Part shown: positions 36,685-45,636 of the stretch, in pieces
How the letters are laid out: every line of letters begins with the position of its first letter
Numbering within the stretch: the stretch's first letter is position 1
Origin: Lentzea flava
GTDB lineage: Bacteria > Actinomycetota > Actinomycetes > Mycobacteriales > Pseudonocardiaceae
Reading direction: 5' to 3'
Assembly: GCF_014648475.1 (NCBI RefSeq)
Contig: NZ_BMRE01000001.1
Span: forward strand, 778,361 to 842,360
DNA length: 64,000 nucleotides
Translations under genes and position numbers: made by a program
The notes under the pieces: model-generated
Seen by the model: the letters and a program-made list of their open reading frames with translations, nothing else
Told to the model about the DNA's origin: nothing
Databases searched by the model: none

Positions 36685-38289
36685 TCAGGCAGGCAGCACG
36701 TGCCGCCCGTCGCGGTCCGTGCTCAGGCACAACGAGCAGATCGTCCCGCCGAGCGCGCTGGCCGTCATGTCCGGCCGCTCGTACGACTTCCCGCACACCA
36801 CGCAGTCGTACGGCGTGCCGCTCGGGTTGCCACCGGCGTCGAGCAGCGGTTCGGAGATGCCGTCGTCGGTGCGGCGCAGGTAGAAACGGCCGCGAGTGAG
36901 CACCGCGAGCAACGGCGTGAGCACGACCGGGATGCCGACCGCGACGAGCGGCGAGTACGGCTGGATGGCCGCGCCGAACAGTCCGAAGTAGACGGAGATG
37001 GACAGGATCGACGACGCGAGGAACGACCCGACGCCGACCGGGTTGACCGCGTACAGCATGCCGCGGCGGAACTCCGGCTGCTTCGGCGACAGCTTCAGCA
37101 CGTACTTGTTGATCGCGATGTCGGTGGCGACGGTGACGACCCACGCCATCGCGCAGTTGGAGTAGAAGCTCAGCAGCTTGTTCAGGAAGCTGAACATGTC
37201 CGCTTCCATCAGCACCAGCGCGATCGCGAGGTTCACCAGCACGAACACCAGCCGCCCGGGATACCGCTTGGTGACACGGGTGAACGAGTTCGTCCAGGCC
37301 AGCGAGCCGGAGTAGGCGTTGGTGACGTTGATCTTCACCTGGCTCAGCACGACGAGCACCAACGCCAGCGGCACCACCAGCCACGGCGGCATGAACTGCT
37401 TGAACACCCCGGTGAACTGCTCGATCGGCTCGACCGCGGCGACCGCGCCGACGGCGTCGAGCACGTAGACGGCCATGAACACGCCGATCGCCTGCTTGAG
37501 CGCGCCGAACACGACCCAGCCGGGCCCGGCCAGAATCGTCGCGGTCCACCAGGCCCGCCGGTTCTCGTCGGTCCGCGGCGGCATGAACCGCAGGTAGTCG
37601 ATCTGCTCGCCGATCTGCCCCATCAACGACAGGCACACGCCCGCGCCCAGCATCACCGCTGCCGTGCTCACCCCGTTGTCCCCGTAGGAGAGCCAGCGCT
37701 GCACCGAGTCCGGGTCCTCGACGATCAGGAAGACCAGCGGCGCGACCATCAGCAGCAGCCACAACGGGTTCGTCCAGCTCTGCAGCTTCGCGAGCACCTT
37801 CATCCCGTAGATCACCAGCGGGATGATCACCAGCGTCGAGGTCGCGTAACCCAGCCACAACGGCAGGCCCAGCGCGTACCGCAGGCCCTGCGCCATGATC
37901 GAGCCTTCGAGCGCGAAGAAGATGAACGTGAAGCTCGCGAAGATAACGCTCGTGAGCACCGACCCGTAATAGCCGAACCCGGAACCGCGGGTGATCAGGT
38001 CGAGGTCGATGTTGTACCTGGCCGCGTAGTAGGCCAGCGGAAACCCGGTCACGAAGATGACGACCGCGGCGAACACGATGGCCAGCAACGCGTTCCCGGT
38101 GCCGTGCGTGAGGCCGATCCCGGCGCCGATCGAGAAGTCCGCCATGTAGGCGATGCCGCCCAGCGCCGACGCCCCGACCACCGCGGGCGTCCACCGCCGG
38201 TACGTGCGCGGCGCGAACCGCAGGGTGTAGTCCTCGAGCGTCTCCCTGGACGCTTCGCGTACCGGTGCCCGTACCTCGTCAACGGTCAT
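36685..38289 (-). CDS. NCS1 nucleobase permease with C-terminal zinc-ribbon-like tail
   Basis: A 534-residue transporter of the purine-cytosine/allantoin permease family, with about 12 membrane segments (ALGGIAYMADFSIGAGIGLT, ITRGSGFGYYGSVLTSV, INVTNAYSGSLAWTN). Substrate could be a nucleobase, hydantoin or allantoin. Unusually the last 45 residues are soluble and hold DCVVCGKSYERPDM and GGTICSLCLSTDR, a CxxC-x21-CxxC arrangement that could bind zinc. No metabolic partner gene is adjacent. Confidence 0.86.
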   Translation of the reverse strand: MTVDEVRAPVREASRETLEDYTLRFAPRTYRRWTPAVVGASALGGIAYMADFSIGAGIGLTHGTGNALLAIVFAAVVIFVTGFPLAYYAARYNIDLDLITRGSGFGYYGSVLTSVIFASFTFIFFALEGSIMAQGLRYALGLPLWLGYATSTLVIIPLVIYGMKVLAKLQSWTNPLWLLLMVAPLVFLIVEDPDSVQRWLSYGDNGVSTAAVMLGAGVCLSLMGQIGEQIDYLRFMPPRTDENRRAWWTATILAGPGWVVFGALKQAIGVFMAVYVLDAVGAVAAVEPIEQFTGVFKQFMPPWLVVPLALVLVVLSQVKINVTNAYSGSLAWTNSFTRVTKRYPGRLVFVLVNLAIALVLMEADMFSFLNKLLSFYSNCAMAWVVTVATDIAINKYVLKLSPKQPEFRRGMLYAVNPVGVGSFLASSILSISVYFGLFGAAIQPYSPLVAVGIPVVLTPLLAVLTRGRFYLRRTDDGISEPLLDAGGNPSGTPYDCVVCGKSYERPDMTASALGGTICSLCLSTDRDGRHVLPA

Positions 38290-38368
38290 GAACCCTGACG
38301 CTAGGAACCGCGCGTTTCAGTCGATCACCACGTTTTGTGACGACCGCGTGACGCTACGGTCTGAGGTC

Positions 38369-38836
38369 ATGGACGATCTGGTGGCCTTCATGAGGGAACG
38401 CAGGCGTGCCGACGAGGCCGCCGCGGCGGCGTGGGCGGAACGCTCGGCGACGATCTCGGCGTGGGCGAAGAAGGTCGCGACTCTGCTGACGCGCCACGAC
38501 GTCCCGGCCGACCAGACGCTGTTCGACCGGGCCGGTGAGCACAAGGTCCGGATCGCGGCCGGCTGGCTCGTGCTGACGACGAGGACGCCGAGCGCGGGGC
38601 ATCCCGGCGTGCTCAAGGACGCCGGAATCCTCCTGACGCCGAGCGGTGAGCTCTGGCAGTACGACAACGAGTGGCCGATGTCGGCCCGCCTCACCGCGAC
38701 GATCCCCGCGTTCCGCACGGCGGAGGGCGCCGCGCTGATGGCCAGGTGCGAGTGGATCCTCGACAACGCCATCGAGGCGTTCGCGGACACGCTCGACCGG
38801 CACGGCATCGACGTGGCCGAACTCGAAGCGCTCTAG
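38369..38836 (+). CDS. Hypothetical protein (155 aa)
   Basis: A soluble 155-residue protein without a domain I recognise. Its N-terminal 45 residues are helical and Ala/Arg-rich ([19 protein letters not shown]), the rest looks alpha/beta ([39 protein letters not shown]). ATG 38369 is preferred to an ATG 27 codons upstream, which would run into the divergent permease promoter. Its stop overlaps the convergent deazaflavin protein stop by four bases (CTAG). Confidence 0.6.
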   Translation: MDDLVAFMRERRRADEAAAAAWAERSATISAWAKKVATLLTRHDVPADQTLFDRAGEHKVRIAAGWLVLTTRTPSAGHPGVLKDAGILLTPSGELWQYDNEWPMSARLTATIPAFRTAEGAALMARCEWILDNAIEAFADTLDRHGIDVAELEAL

Positions 38837-39264
38837 GGTTCCAGGACGAAGACGGGGATCACGCGGTCGGTCTTCTCCTGGTACTCGGCGTACGCCGGGT
38901 ACGCGGCGACCGCGCGTTCCCACCACTCGGCCCTCTCGGCTCCGGTGAGCTCGCGGGCCGTCATCTCCCGGCGCACCGGCCCGTCCTGAAGCTGCACGTG
39001 CGGGTCGGCCTTGAGGTTGAAGTACCAGACCGGATGCCGCGGGAACCCGCCCTTCGAGGCCACGGCCGCGTACCGCCCGTCGTGCTCCACGCGCATCAGC
39101 GGGACCTTGCGGATCTTGCCGGTCTTCGCGCCCCGCGTCGTCATGATGACAACGGGCAGGCCAGTGTCCCACAGCGTCGTGCCCTGCGTGCCGCCCGAAC
39201 TCTCGTACAGCTCGACCTGGTCGCGGATCCACTTCGCCGGACTCGGCCCGTATTCGCCCTCCAC
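38833..39264 (-). CDS. Ddn-type deazaflavin (F420)-dependent nitroreductase family protein
   Basis: A 143-residue protein of the Ddn/FDOR split-barrel family. [20 protein letters not shown] is the F420-phosphate-binding strand-loop, followed by [20 protein letters not shown] and VQLQDG, the order seen in mycobacterial Ddn. Such proteins use reduced F420 to reduce quinones or nitro compounds. The start region [20 protein letters not shown] is family-typical. No F420 genes are nearby. Confidence 0.88.
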   Translation of the reverse strand: MEGEYGPSPAKWIRDQVELYESSGGTQGTTLWDTGLPVVIMTTRGAKTGKIRKVPLMRVEHDGRYAAVASKGGFPRHPVWYFNLKADPHVQLQDGPVRREMTARELTGAERAEWWERAVAAYPAYAEYQEKTDRVIPVFVLEP

Positions 39265-39322
39265 ACATCAACCCAAACACCGCGCGACAGCCCGAGGCAA
39301 GCGATGCGGCCGGAACGGACCA

Positions 39323-41278
39323 CTACCGCTGCTTCAGCTTCCAGATCCGGATCGACTTGTCCGCACCGGCGCAGGCGATCCGCTCCCCCTTCGGGTCGAA
39401 CGCCACGGTCTCGATCCGCCCGGCGGCACCGACGACCATGGCGCGCACGGACTTCGAGGCCACGTCCCACAGCTGCACGGCGTTGCCGTGGCCCCAGGTC
39501 GCGAGGGTCTTGCCGTCCGGGTGGTACAGAGCCTTCGTGATGATGTCGTCGCCCTCGGTGCGGTCGAAGACGGCCTTGCTCTGACCGGTCGCGACGTCCC
39601 AGAGCTGCAGGCTGTTCGTGCCGTCGTCGTCGGGGACCGCGAGGGTCTTGCCGTCCGGGGAGAACGCCACACCGCTCGCGGTCGAGTCGTTGATGGTCCT
39701 GACCGTCCTGCCGGTGGCCGGGTCGACGAGCTTGATCTCCTGGAACTTGGTGCCGCCGTGGGCGAGCAGCTTGCCGTCCGGGCTGAACGCGAGGTCGTCG
39801 CCGCCGTGGGCGTCGGTCAGGCCGATCTTGACCTTGCGGGTCGCGACGTCCCACACTTTGAGGCCGCCGGTGTGGGTCAGGCCGACGATCGTCTTGCCGT
39901 CCGGGTGGAACCGCAGGCACTTCATGATCGACCTGGCGTCCTCCAGCGTGCCGATCTGGGTGCGGTCGGCGAGGTTCCACAGGTACGTGGTGCTGTCGCC
40001 GGTGCGGTTGCCGCCCGCCGCGAGGATCCTGCCGTCTGGGCTGATCGCCACCGCGCACGCCGAGGCGCCGCCGGGGCCGTCCGGGTTCTGGACCGTGCCG
40101 AGCAGCTTTCCGGTCTCGGTGTCCCAGATGCGGACCACGGCGCCGTCGATGCCGTCGTCGCCGCTGACCAGGATCTTGCCGTCCGGACTCCACGCGATCG
40201 ACGTGACCGTGTCCTCGTGGCCGGACAGCTGGAGGTGCTCGGTGATGTCCTCCGGCCGAGCCCCGGACGAGGGCGTCGGCTGCTCGGAGCCGCCCTCCTT
40301 GGTGGAGGCCTTCTTGTCGTTGCTGGTGGGCAGTTCCGCCGCGTCACCCTGGTTGCTCCGCGAGCCGAGCCACCACGCGGTGCCGCCGCCGATCGCCGCG
40401 ACGGCACCCGCGCCGGCGAGCAGCACCGTGCGTCTGCTGACACCGGACTTGGCCGCCGGCAGCACGACAGGCGCACCGGCCAGCAACGCCAGCGCCTGGT
40501 CCGCGGACGCGCGCTCGGCCGGGTTCTTGCGCAGCAACCCGCCCAGCAGCGACGAGAGGTACCCGGCGCGCACCGGGGGCGGCGGCTCCTGGGTCAGCAG
40601 CATCGACAGCGTCGTCATGAAGTCCGGCCCCTGGAACGGGGGTCTGCCCTCCACGGCGGCGTACAGGGTGGCGCCGAGCGACCACATGTCGGTCGCCGGG
40701 GTGATCGGCGCGCCCGTGCCCTGCTCCGGCGCCATGTACGCCGGAGTGCCGACGATCGAGCCGTCCGTGGTCAGCGGGACGTCGCCGGTGAGCCGCGCGA
40801 TGCCGAAGTCGGTGATCACGACGCGCTCGCCGGACAGCAACACGTTGGCGGGCTTGAGATCCCGGTGCACGATCCCGGCCTGGTGCGCCACCCGCAACGC
40901 GCTCAGCATCGCGTTCGCGACGTGGGCCACCTGGTCGACGGGCAGCGCACCGCGGGCCTTGATCGCGTCGGACAGCGACCCGCCCCGCACGTACTCCATC
41001 ACGATCATGGGGGTGCCGTTGTACTCGACCACGTCGTGCACCGTGACGATGCCGGGGTGGTTCAGCTGACCGGCCAGCTGCGCCTCGCGCATCGCGCGCT
41101 GGCACAGCAACGCCCGCTGCTGCGCGTCGAGACCGGCGGGCAGCAGCAGTTCCTTGATGGCGACCTCGCGGCCGATGACCTCGTCACGACCGAGCCACAC
41201 CCGGCCCATGCCGCCGGTGCCGATCACCTGAACGAGCCGGTAGCGCTGGGCCACCAGACTTCCCGTCGCATCTGTCAC
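39323..41278 (-). CDS. Ser/Thr protein kinase with C-terminal WD40 repeats
   Basis: A 651-residue membrane kinase. The N-terminal kinase domain (about 10-270) has GTGGMGRVWLG, Lys42 in VAIKEL, HRDLKPANVLL (Asp140) and DFG (Asp157). One membrane segment lies at about 283-302 (TVLLAGAGAVAAIGGGTAWW), followed by a Ser/Glu/Pro linker and seven or eight WD40 repeats (HEDTVTSIAWSPDGKILVSG and similar), which should form an extracytoplasmic or, if the chain re-enters, cytoplasmic beta propeller. GTG 41278 is the start. The signal sensed is unknown. Confidence 0.93.
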   Translation of the reverse strand: MTDATGSLVAQRYRLVQVIGTGGMGRVWLGRDEVIGREVAIKELLLPAGLDAQQRALLCQRAMREAQLAGQLNHPGIVTVHDVVEYNGTPMIVMEYVRGGSLSDAIKARGALPVDQVAHVANAMLSALRVAHQAGIVHRDLKPANVLLSGERVVITDFGIARLTGDVPLTTDGSIVGTPAYMAPEQGTGAPITPATDMWSLGATLYAAVEGRPPFQGPDFMTTLSMLLTQEPPPPVRAGYLSSLLGGLLRKNPAERASADQALALLAGAPVVLPAAKSGVSRRTVLLAGAGAVAAIGGGTAWWLGSRSNQGDAAELPTSNDKKASTKEGGSEQPTPSSGARPEDITEHLQLSGHEDTVTSIAWSPDGKILVSGDDGIDGAVVRIWDTETGKLLGTVQNPDGPGGASACAVAISPDGRILAAGGNRTGDSTTYLWNLADRTQIGTLEDARSIMKCLRFHPDGKTIVGLTHTGGLKVWDVATRKVKIGLTDAHGGDDLAFSPDGKLLAHGGTKFQEIKLVDPATGRTVRTINDSTASGVAFSPDGKTLAVPDDDGTNSLQLWDVATGQSKAVFDRTEGDDIITKALYHPDGKTLATWGHGNAVQLWDVASKSVRAMVVGAAGRIETVAFDPKGERIACAGADKSIRIWKLKQR

Positions 41279-41402
41279 GGCGCGCAGCGTAGATGAGAAC
41301 CCGCCCTCGTTCGCGGGTATCCCTCAAGTTCGGGAAATACCGGAACGGTTGGCGCACAAGCAACATCGTGCGCCTTCAATCGGTCGACAATGGACGGAGT
41401 CG

Positions 41403-42023
41403 CTAGTGGACTCTCGCGACCTCGATGCCGACCTCGCCGAAGAACCGCAGCTTCTTCATCCGCGTCGGCTCGACGGTGAACCCCGCCGCGGCGATCCGCT
41501 TCGACACCGCGTCACCGACGTTGTCCCGCAGGTGTTCGTGCTTGTGGTCGTGCAGCACGGCGTCGGCGAGGACCAGCAGACCGTCGGGCTTGAGCACGCG
41601 GCGCACCTCGGCGAGCATCTCGTCCTTCGACGCGGTGTCCAGGTGGTGCAGCGCCAGGCTGGAGAAAACCCGGTCGAACGAGTGGTCGGGATACGGCAGC
41701 TCCTGGGCGTACCCGCGGTCCAGCCGCACCGTCAGGCCGTCCCGCCGGAACTTCCGCTCGGCTCTGGCGAGCATCTTCAGATCGGGATCCAGACCGAAGA
41801 GCTCGACGTTGCGATGCCGCTTTCCCGTGGCGCGCAACAGGTTTCCCGTTCCGCAGCCCACGTCGAGCAGGCGGTGGCCGTCCCTCAGCCCGGCCAGCGC
41901 GATCATCTGTTCGTGCACCCCGCGCAGCGCGGAAACCCGGTGCACCACGTCGTAGAGCGGCAGCAGGTAGTGCTTCCCCATGCCCGGCAGGTAGTCCCGC
42001 TCCTGGGACGATATTTCGGTCAT
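41403..42023 (-). CDS. Class I SAM-dependent methyltransferase
   Basis: A 206-residue UbiE-like methyltransferase with LLDVGCGTGNLLRA (motif I), LFGLDPDLKMLARAERKF (motif II) and FDRVFSSLALHHLD, then VLKPDGLLVLADAV. The C-terminal part AAAGFTVEPTRMKKLRFFGEV fits small-molecule or lipid methylation, substrate unknown. It is a single gene, divergent from the AraC regulator over 70 bases. Confidence 0.86.
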   Translation of the reverse strand: MTEISSQERDYLPGMGKHYLLPLYDVVHRVSALRGVHEQMIALAGLRDGHRLLDVGCGTGNLLRATGKRHRNVELFGLDPDLKMLARAERKFRRDGLTVRLDRGYAQELPYPDHSFDRVFSSLALHHLDTASKDEMLAEVRRVLKPDGLLVLADAVLHDHKHEHLRDNVGDAVSKRIAAAGFTVEPTRMKKLRFFGEVGIEVARVH

Positions 42024-42093
42024 GAACTCATTCTGACCGGGACTTCTGCCTGGTTTCTGTGCCGATTCGCGGTTTGAGTGGGACGATTTGACG

Positions 42094-43002
42094 GTGCGAA
42101 CCAGGCGATCACCGCTGCACGGCGAGCCCGCGACCTACCGGTGGCAACCGGCGCCCGGCGAGCTGGCCGTGTCGGCCATGCGGCTCGAACACGACGCCGA
42201 GATCAACGGCGCCTTCGAGGCGCACTCCCACGACTTCCCCGGCCTGGCCTACTTCTGGGCGGACGGCGGAATCGTCCGCCACGGCAAGCAGGTCAGGCAC
42301 GTCGAGGCGGGCGACCTGTTCGTGATCGCACCCGGCGACGTGATGGGCCAGTCCAACCGCGACGACCTCGTCGGCGCGCAGGGCTGGGGCGTGTTCTTCA
42401 CCGCCGACGCGCTCGGCCCGGACACCCCCGGCGCCCACCTGGCGTGGCGCACGCATCCGTTGCTGTTCCCGTTCGTGCGCGGCGGCGCGGTCACCGCGTT
42501 GCGGCTCAAGGTGCCCCCGCAGGACCGCGACGACTGGACCGCCCGCATCGAGGCGCTGCACGACGAGCTGACGCACCGCCGCGACGGCTACCGCGAGGCC
42601 GTGTCGGCGCATCTGGTGCTGCTGCTGGTCGGAGTGTCCCGGCTGGCCGCGGACGTGGTCGGCGACCTGCGGGAGAACGCGGAACCACTGCTCGCCGAGG
42701 TGTTCGACGTGATCGAGCGGCGCTACCAGGAGCCGTTGTCGCTGCGCGAGGTGGCGGCGGCCGTGCGCATCTCCCCCGGCCACCTGACGTCCACGGTGCG
42801 CAAGCGGACCGGGCGCACGGTGCAGGAGTGGATCACCGAACGCCGGATGGTCCAGGCCAGGCGCCTGCTGACCGTCACCGAGCTGCCGATCGGCGACATC
42901 GGGCGGCAGGTGGGCTTCCCCGACGCAGGGTACTTCGCCCGCACGTTCGGCAAGCTGCACGGCATGAGCCCGACGCGGTGGCGCCGCGTGAACGGTGGCT
43001 GA
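42094..43002 (+). CDS. AraC-family transcriptional regulator
   Basis: A 302-residue regulator with an N-terminal cupin-like AraC-binding domain (EIDGAF-like start, EAHSHDFPGLAYFWADGG, GDLFVIAPGDVMGQ) and a C-terminal double helix-turn-helix (LSLREVAAAVRISPGHLTST, IGDIGRQVGFPDAGYFARTF, HGMSPTRWRR). GTG 42094 is chosen; TTG 42088 is two codons upstream and equally spaced from a weak GGGA. A possible target is the divergent methyltransferase gene. Confidence 0.88.
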   Translation: MRTRRSPLHGEPATYRWQPAPGELAVSAMRLEHDAEINGAFEAHSHDFPGLAYFWADGGIVRHGKQVRHVEAGDLFVIAPGDVMGQSNRDDLVGAQGWGVFFTADALGPDTPGAHLAWRTHPLLFPFVRGGAVTALRLKVPPQDRDDWTARIEALHDELTHRRDGYREAVSAHLVLLLVGVSRLAADVVGDLRENAEPLLAEVFDVIERRYQEPLSLREVAAAVRISPGHLTSTVRKRTGRTVQEWITERRMVQARRLLTVTELPIGDIGRQVGFPDAGYFARTFGKLHGMSPTRWRRVNGG

Positions 43003-43077
43003 ACTCCTGCGAACGACCTGGCGGCCCACGCCGGTTTTGCCGGGTTCAGCGTTCTCGATCATGGCAATGTCGGCACC

Positions 43078-43569
43078 ATGACCGGCAACACCGTGGCGGA
43101 CAAGGACTTCGGACAGCGGTTCCACGCGCTGATGGAAGTCGTCGTGAGGCGGCTGCCGTTCGGTCTCGCGAAGGTGGTCGCGCCGAGCTTCCTGGGCTTC
43201 GCGCTGATCAACGGGTTCACGTTCGCCGTCGACCTGCTGCTGCTCACCGCGTTCCGCAGCGGGCTCGGCCTGCCGGTGCCGCTCGCGTTCACCGTCGCGT
43301 ACGTCCTCGCGTTCGGTCTGAGCTTCGTGCTCAACCGCGCGCTGAACTTCCGCTCGCACGCCCCCGTCGGCCCGCAGGCAGGCCTCTACGCGGTGGCGAT
43401 CCTGATCAACTACCTGGCGTTCATCCTCGGCGTCGGCAGCGCGCTGACCGCGATCGGCGTGCAGTACCTCGTGTCGCGCGTCGTCGCCGGCGCCTGCGAG
43501 GCCGCCTTCATGTACAGCGTGATGCGCTGGATCATCTTCCGCGACACGAAGCAGGGCTACTGCAGGTAG
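43078..43569 (+). CDS. GtrA-family membrane protein
   Basis: A 163-residue protein with four membrane segments (LGFALINGFTFAVDLLLL, PLAFTVAYVLAFGLSFVLN, GLYAVAILINYLAFILGVG, YLVSRVVAGACEAAFMYSVM). FVLNRALNFRSH is the GtrA signature. Family members flip or carry lipid-linked sugars for cell wall decoration. No glycosyltransferase is adjacent. The end overlaps the convergent DUF2630 gene by 13 bases. Confidence 0.85.
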   Translation: MTGNTVADKDFGQRFHALMEVVVRRLPFGLAKVVAPSFLGFALINGFTFAVDLLLLTAFRSGLGLPVPLAFTVAYVLAFGLSFVLNRALNFRSHAPVGPQAGLYAVAILINYLAFILGVGSALTAIGVQYLVSRVVAGACEAAFMYSVMRWIIFRDTKQGYCR

Positions 43570-43802
43570 CCCTCGACCTCACCGACCGAACGAGCCGGGA
43601 CGTCGTCCGCGTTCCCACCCTGGTCGCGGGCAGACCGCCGGCGCCGCAGCAGGTCCCAGCACTGGTCGAGGGCTTCCTCCAGGGCACGCAGCCGCGCGTG
43701 CTCCTCGTCCGTGCTGATCTCGCCGGCCGCGAGCTGCTGACGCAGCCGGTGCTCCTCGTCGACCAGTTCGTTGATGCGGCCGAGCACGTTCTCGTCGCTC
43801 AT
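43557..43802 (-). CDS. DUF2630 family protein
   Basis: An 81-residue soluble helical protein with the DUF2630 pattern VLGRINELVDEEHRLRQQLA and LRALEEALDQCWDLLRRRRS. The family is found across actinobacteria and has no assigned function. It directly follows the NTF2-like gene with no gap (stop 43803, start 43802), so both are probably on one transcript. Confidence 0.85.
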   Translation of the reverse strand: MSDENVLGRINELVDEEHRLRQQLAAGEISTDEEHARLRALEEALDQCWDLLRRRRSARDQGGNADDVPARSVGEVEGYLQ

Positions 43803-44108
43803 CTACGCCTGTCCCGTCTCGAATCGGCTGACCTTCCCCGACTCTACGTCGAACCGCCAGTACGTGCGCATCTCGCCCCAGGTGTCGTTGCGGTACCGGA
43901 TGATCAGCGACTTCCCAACGTCGGATTCGGACTCGACCTCCATGTGCCCGTTGTCGTCGAAGATCTCCTTGGCGGTCCACGCGCGGAGGTCGCGGTCCGT
44001 GCCGTCGTCGGACATCGTCGCGTCCGGCGTGAGCAGGTCGAAGAACGCCTTCCTGTCACCCGCGTTGACGGCGGCGATGAAGGCGTTCACGGTCGGGTCG
44101 CTGGTCAT
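43803..44108 (-). CDS. SnoaL/NTF2-like protein
   Basis: A 101-residue cone-fold protein of the SnoaL-like type: TVNAFIAAVNAGDRKAFFDL, LTPDATMSDDGTDRDLRAW and a C-terminal sheet (LIIRYRNDTWGEMRTYWRF). Members are small isomerases, hydrolases or ligand binders; the function here is unknown. ATG 44108 gives the normal family start. It is followed without gap by the DUF2630 gene. Confidence 0.8.
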   Translation of the reverse strand: MTSDPTVNAFIAAVNAGDRKAFFDLLTPDATMSDDGTDRDLRAWTAKEIFDDNGHMEVESESDVGKSLIIRYRNDTWGEMRTYWRFDVESGKVSRFETGQA

Positions 44109-44158
44109 GGTGCCCAGTCTGGCCGCAACCAGCCTTGTCGCAACTGGACCCGGAGCGG

Positions 44159-44512
44159 CTACGGCACGGCGGCCAGGGACAAGCTGTTGCCGTCCGGGTC
44201 GAGCACCTCGACGTGGCGGACGCCGTTGGAGTACGTCTCCGTCGGCCCGTGAGGCAGGCCGTGCCGGGCGATCCTGGCCATGATCTCGTCGAACTCGGTC
44301 CCGCTCACCCCGAACGTGATCATCGACCCGCCGACGCGCCGCGCCCGCACCTCTCGGGCGTCGATGACGACGTACGCGTTCTCCCCCACCCGCCAGAGGT
44401 GCTCCTCGCCGATGATCTCGTCCGCCTTGCGGCCGAAGAACACCTCGTACCACTCCATCGACCCGGCGAGGTCACTCACACACATCACGCTGTACAGGTC
44501 CACCTGGTCCAC
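44159..44512 (-). CDS. Glyoxalase/VOC-family protein
   Basis: A 117-residue single VOC domain protein: DLYSVMCVSDLAGSMEWYEV, FFGRKADEIIGEEHLWRV, and the C-terminal VRHVEVLDPDGNSLSLAAV with a possible metal-binding Glu. Such proteins dimerise and are often resistance or lyase proteins, but the ligand is not clear. GTG 44512 starts the family-typical first strand. It may be transcribed with the NTF2-like gene 50 bases downstream. Confidence 0.83.
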   Translation of the reverse strand: MDQVDLYSVMCVSDLAGSMEWYEVFFGRKADEIIGEEHLWRVGENAYVVIDAREVRARRVGGSMITFGVSGTEFDEIMARIARHGLPHGPTETYSNGVRHVEVLDPDGNSLSLAAVP

Positions 44513-44744
44513 TCCTCCCGTGTTGAGAGGGTGGACCAGGCGCAGGCCCCGAACTCATCGCATCAGCTGGTGCGCGGCAGGCTCACGGTCGACGGAACGG
44601 AAACGGTGGTGCCGACGGTCCAGACCCCCAGGCCGGACCGGCGGCACGTCGGTGAACTCCCCACCTGTCGAGCGTTGTCCCAGGCCCCTCACCGGGAAAG
44701 ACGTTCGGACGACCCCGGACAGATCCGGACAGCCGGACCGCCGG
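44513..44744. other. Gap of 232 bases with possible gene remnant
   Basis: No complete gene is visible. On the minus strand a short frame ending at 44563 reads GLGVWTVGTTVSVPSTVSL before its stop, which looks like the C-terminal strands of a secreted protein, but it is closed by a stop about 40 codons upstream and has only a weak GTG start. The sequence near 44700 (TTCGGACGACCCCGGACA) repeats, with one change, sequence at about 45649-45666, so the region may derive from the same duplication as the secreted paralogues. Confidence 0.35.
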
Positions 44745-45167
44745 TCAGCCCACCCACTTGGAGCAACGGTCCTCACCAGGGCCGAGACACACGCGCGCTT
44801 CGAACCAGTCGACGACCACGTCGGCCGGCGCGGCCCACACGACGTCCGTCTTCACGCCGGCACCCGACGCGGTGGCGATCGGTTCCTTGTAACTGACGCC
44901 GTTGTACTTGCCGTAGAGCACCCACAGCCGGGCGTCGAAGCCGTCGTCGGCGGTGTCCTTCACGTACGACGGCAGGCGCAACGTCACCGAGCGCTCAGCG
45001 AACTTGCCGTCCACCACCGCCTCGCCGCCGGGCAGGCCGGCGTTCAGCACGAACGTGCCCGGTCGTGGCGCACCGGGATCGTAGACGGGATCACGGGCCG
45101 CGTCCGCGGCCGGCACGACGAGCACACCGAGGGCCAGGGCGGCGGCGACCGCGGCAATGCTCCTCAT
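44745..45167 (-). CDS. Secreted protein, second tandem paralogue
   Basis: A 140-residue protein with a signal peptide (about 1-24, cleavage near ADAAR) and a mature domain of about 115 residues with YVKDTADDGFDARLWVLYGK, YKEPIATASGAG and VCLGPGEDRCSKWVG. Two Cys near the end could form a disulphide. No family is recognised. It shares most residues with the protein encoded immediately upstream and starts at the same base where that gene stops (TGATG at 45167). Compared with its partner it lacks the early Cys pair of the mature domain. Confidence 0.8.
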   Translation of the reverse strand: MRSIAAVAAALALGVLVVPAADAARDPVYDPGAPRPGTFVLNAGLPGGEAVVDGKFAERSVTLRLPSYVKDTADDGFDARLWVLYGKYNGVSYKEPIATASGAGVKTDVVWAAPADVVVDWFEARVCLGPGEDRCSKWVG

Positions 45168-45592
45168 CAGCCCACCCACCTGGAGCAACGGTCCTCACCA
45201 GGGCCGAGACACACGCGCACCTGGAACCAGTTGACCGCCACGTCGGCCGGCCCGGTCCACTCGACGTCCGTCTTCGCGCCCAGCCCCGATGCGGTGGCGA
45301 TCGGCTCCTTGTAGAGAACGCCGTTGTACTTGCCGTAGAGCACCCACAGCCGGGCATCGAGACCGTCGTCGGCGGTGTCCTTCACGTACGACGGCAGGAA
45401 CAACGCCACCGAGTGCTCGACGAACTTGCCGTCCACCATCGTCTCGCCGCCGGGCAGGTCGACCTTCAGCACGAACTTCCCCGGACACGGCGAGCCCGGA
45501 TCGTAGACCGGATCGCACCCCGCGCTCGCAGCCGGCGCGACGAGCACGCCGAGGGCCAGGGCAGCAGCCACCGACACAGCAAAACTCTTCAT
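45167..45592 (-). CDS. Secreted protein, first tandem paralogue
   Basis: A 141-residue secreted protein: signal peptide (about 1-24, ending ASAG), then GCDPVYDPGSPCPGKFVLKV, YVKDTADDGLDARLWVLYGK and VCLGPGEDRCSRWVG, so four Cys that may form two disulphides. The fold looks beta-rich. ATG 45592 follows GGGGGGAA. Together with its neighbour it forms a two-gene unit just downstream of the STAND regulator; function unknown, but small disulphide-bonded secreted pairs of this sort can be inhibitors or structural factors. Confidence 0.8.
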   Translation of the reverse strand: MKSFAVSVAAALALGVLVAPAASAGCDPVYDPGSPCPGKFVLKVDLPGGETMVDGKFVEHSVALFLPSYVKDTADDGLDARLWVLYGKYNGVLYKEPIATASGLGAKTDVEWTGPADVAVNWFQVRVCLGPGEDRCSRWVG

Positions 45593-45636
45593 CTGTTCCC
45601 CCCTTGGACCACGGATGTACCAAGTGCCGTGGCGGC

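Noticed and set aside
36685..38289. Frameshifted fusion of a permease with a separate zinc protein
   Set aside because: The frame is continuous, the linker is short and polar, and no internal start or ribosome site separates the tail.
44555..44776. Minus-strand 73-codon frame beside the secreted pair
   Set aside because: Its start is an alternative frame of the C-terminal coding region of the secreted protein, and it shows no coherent protein features.
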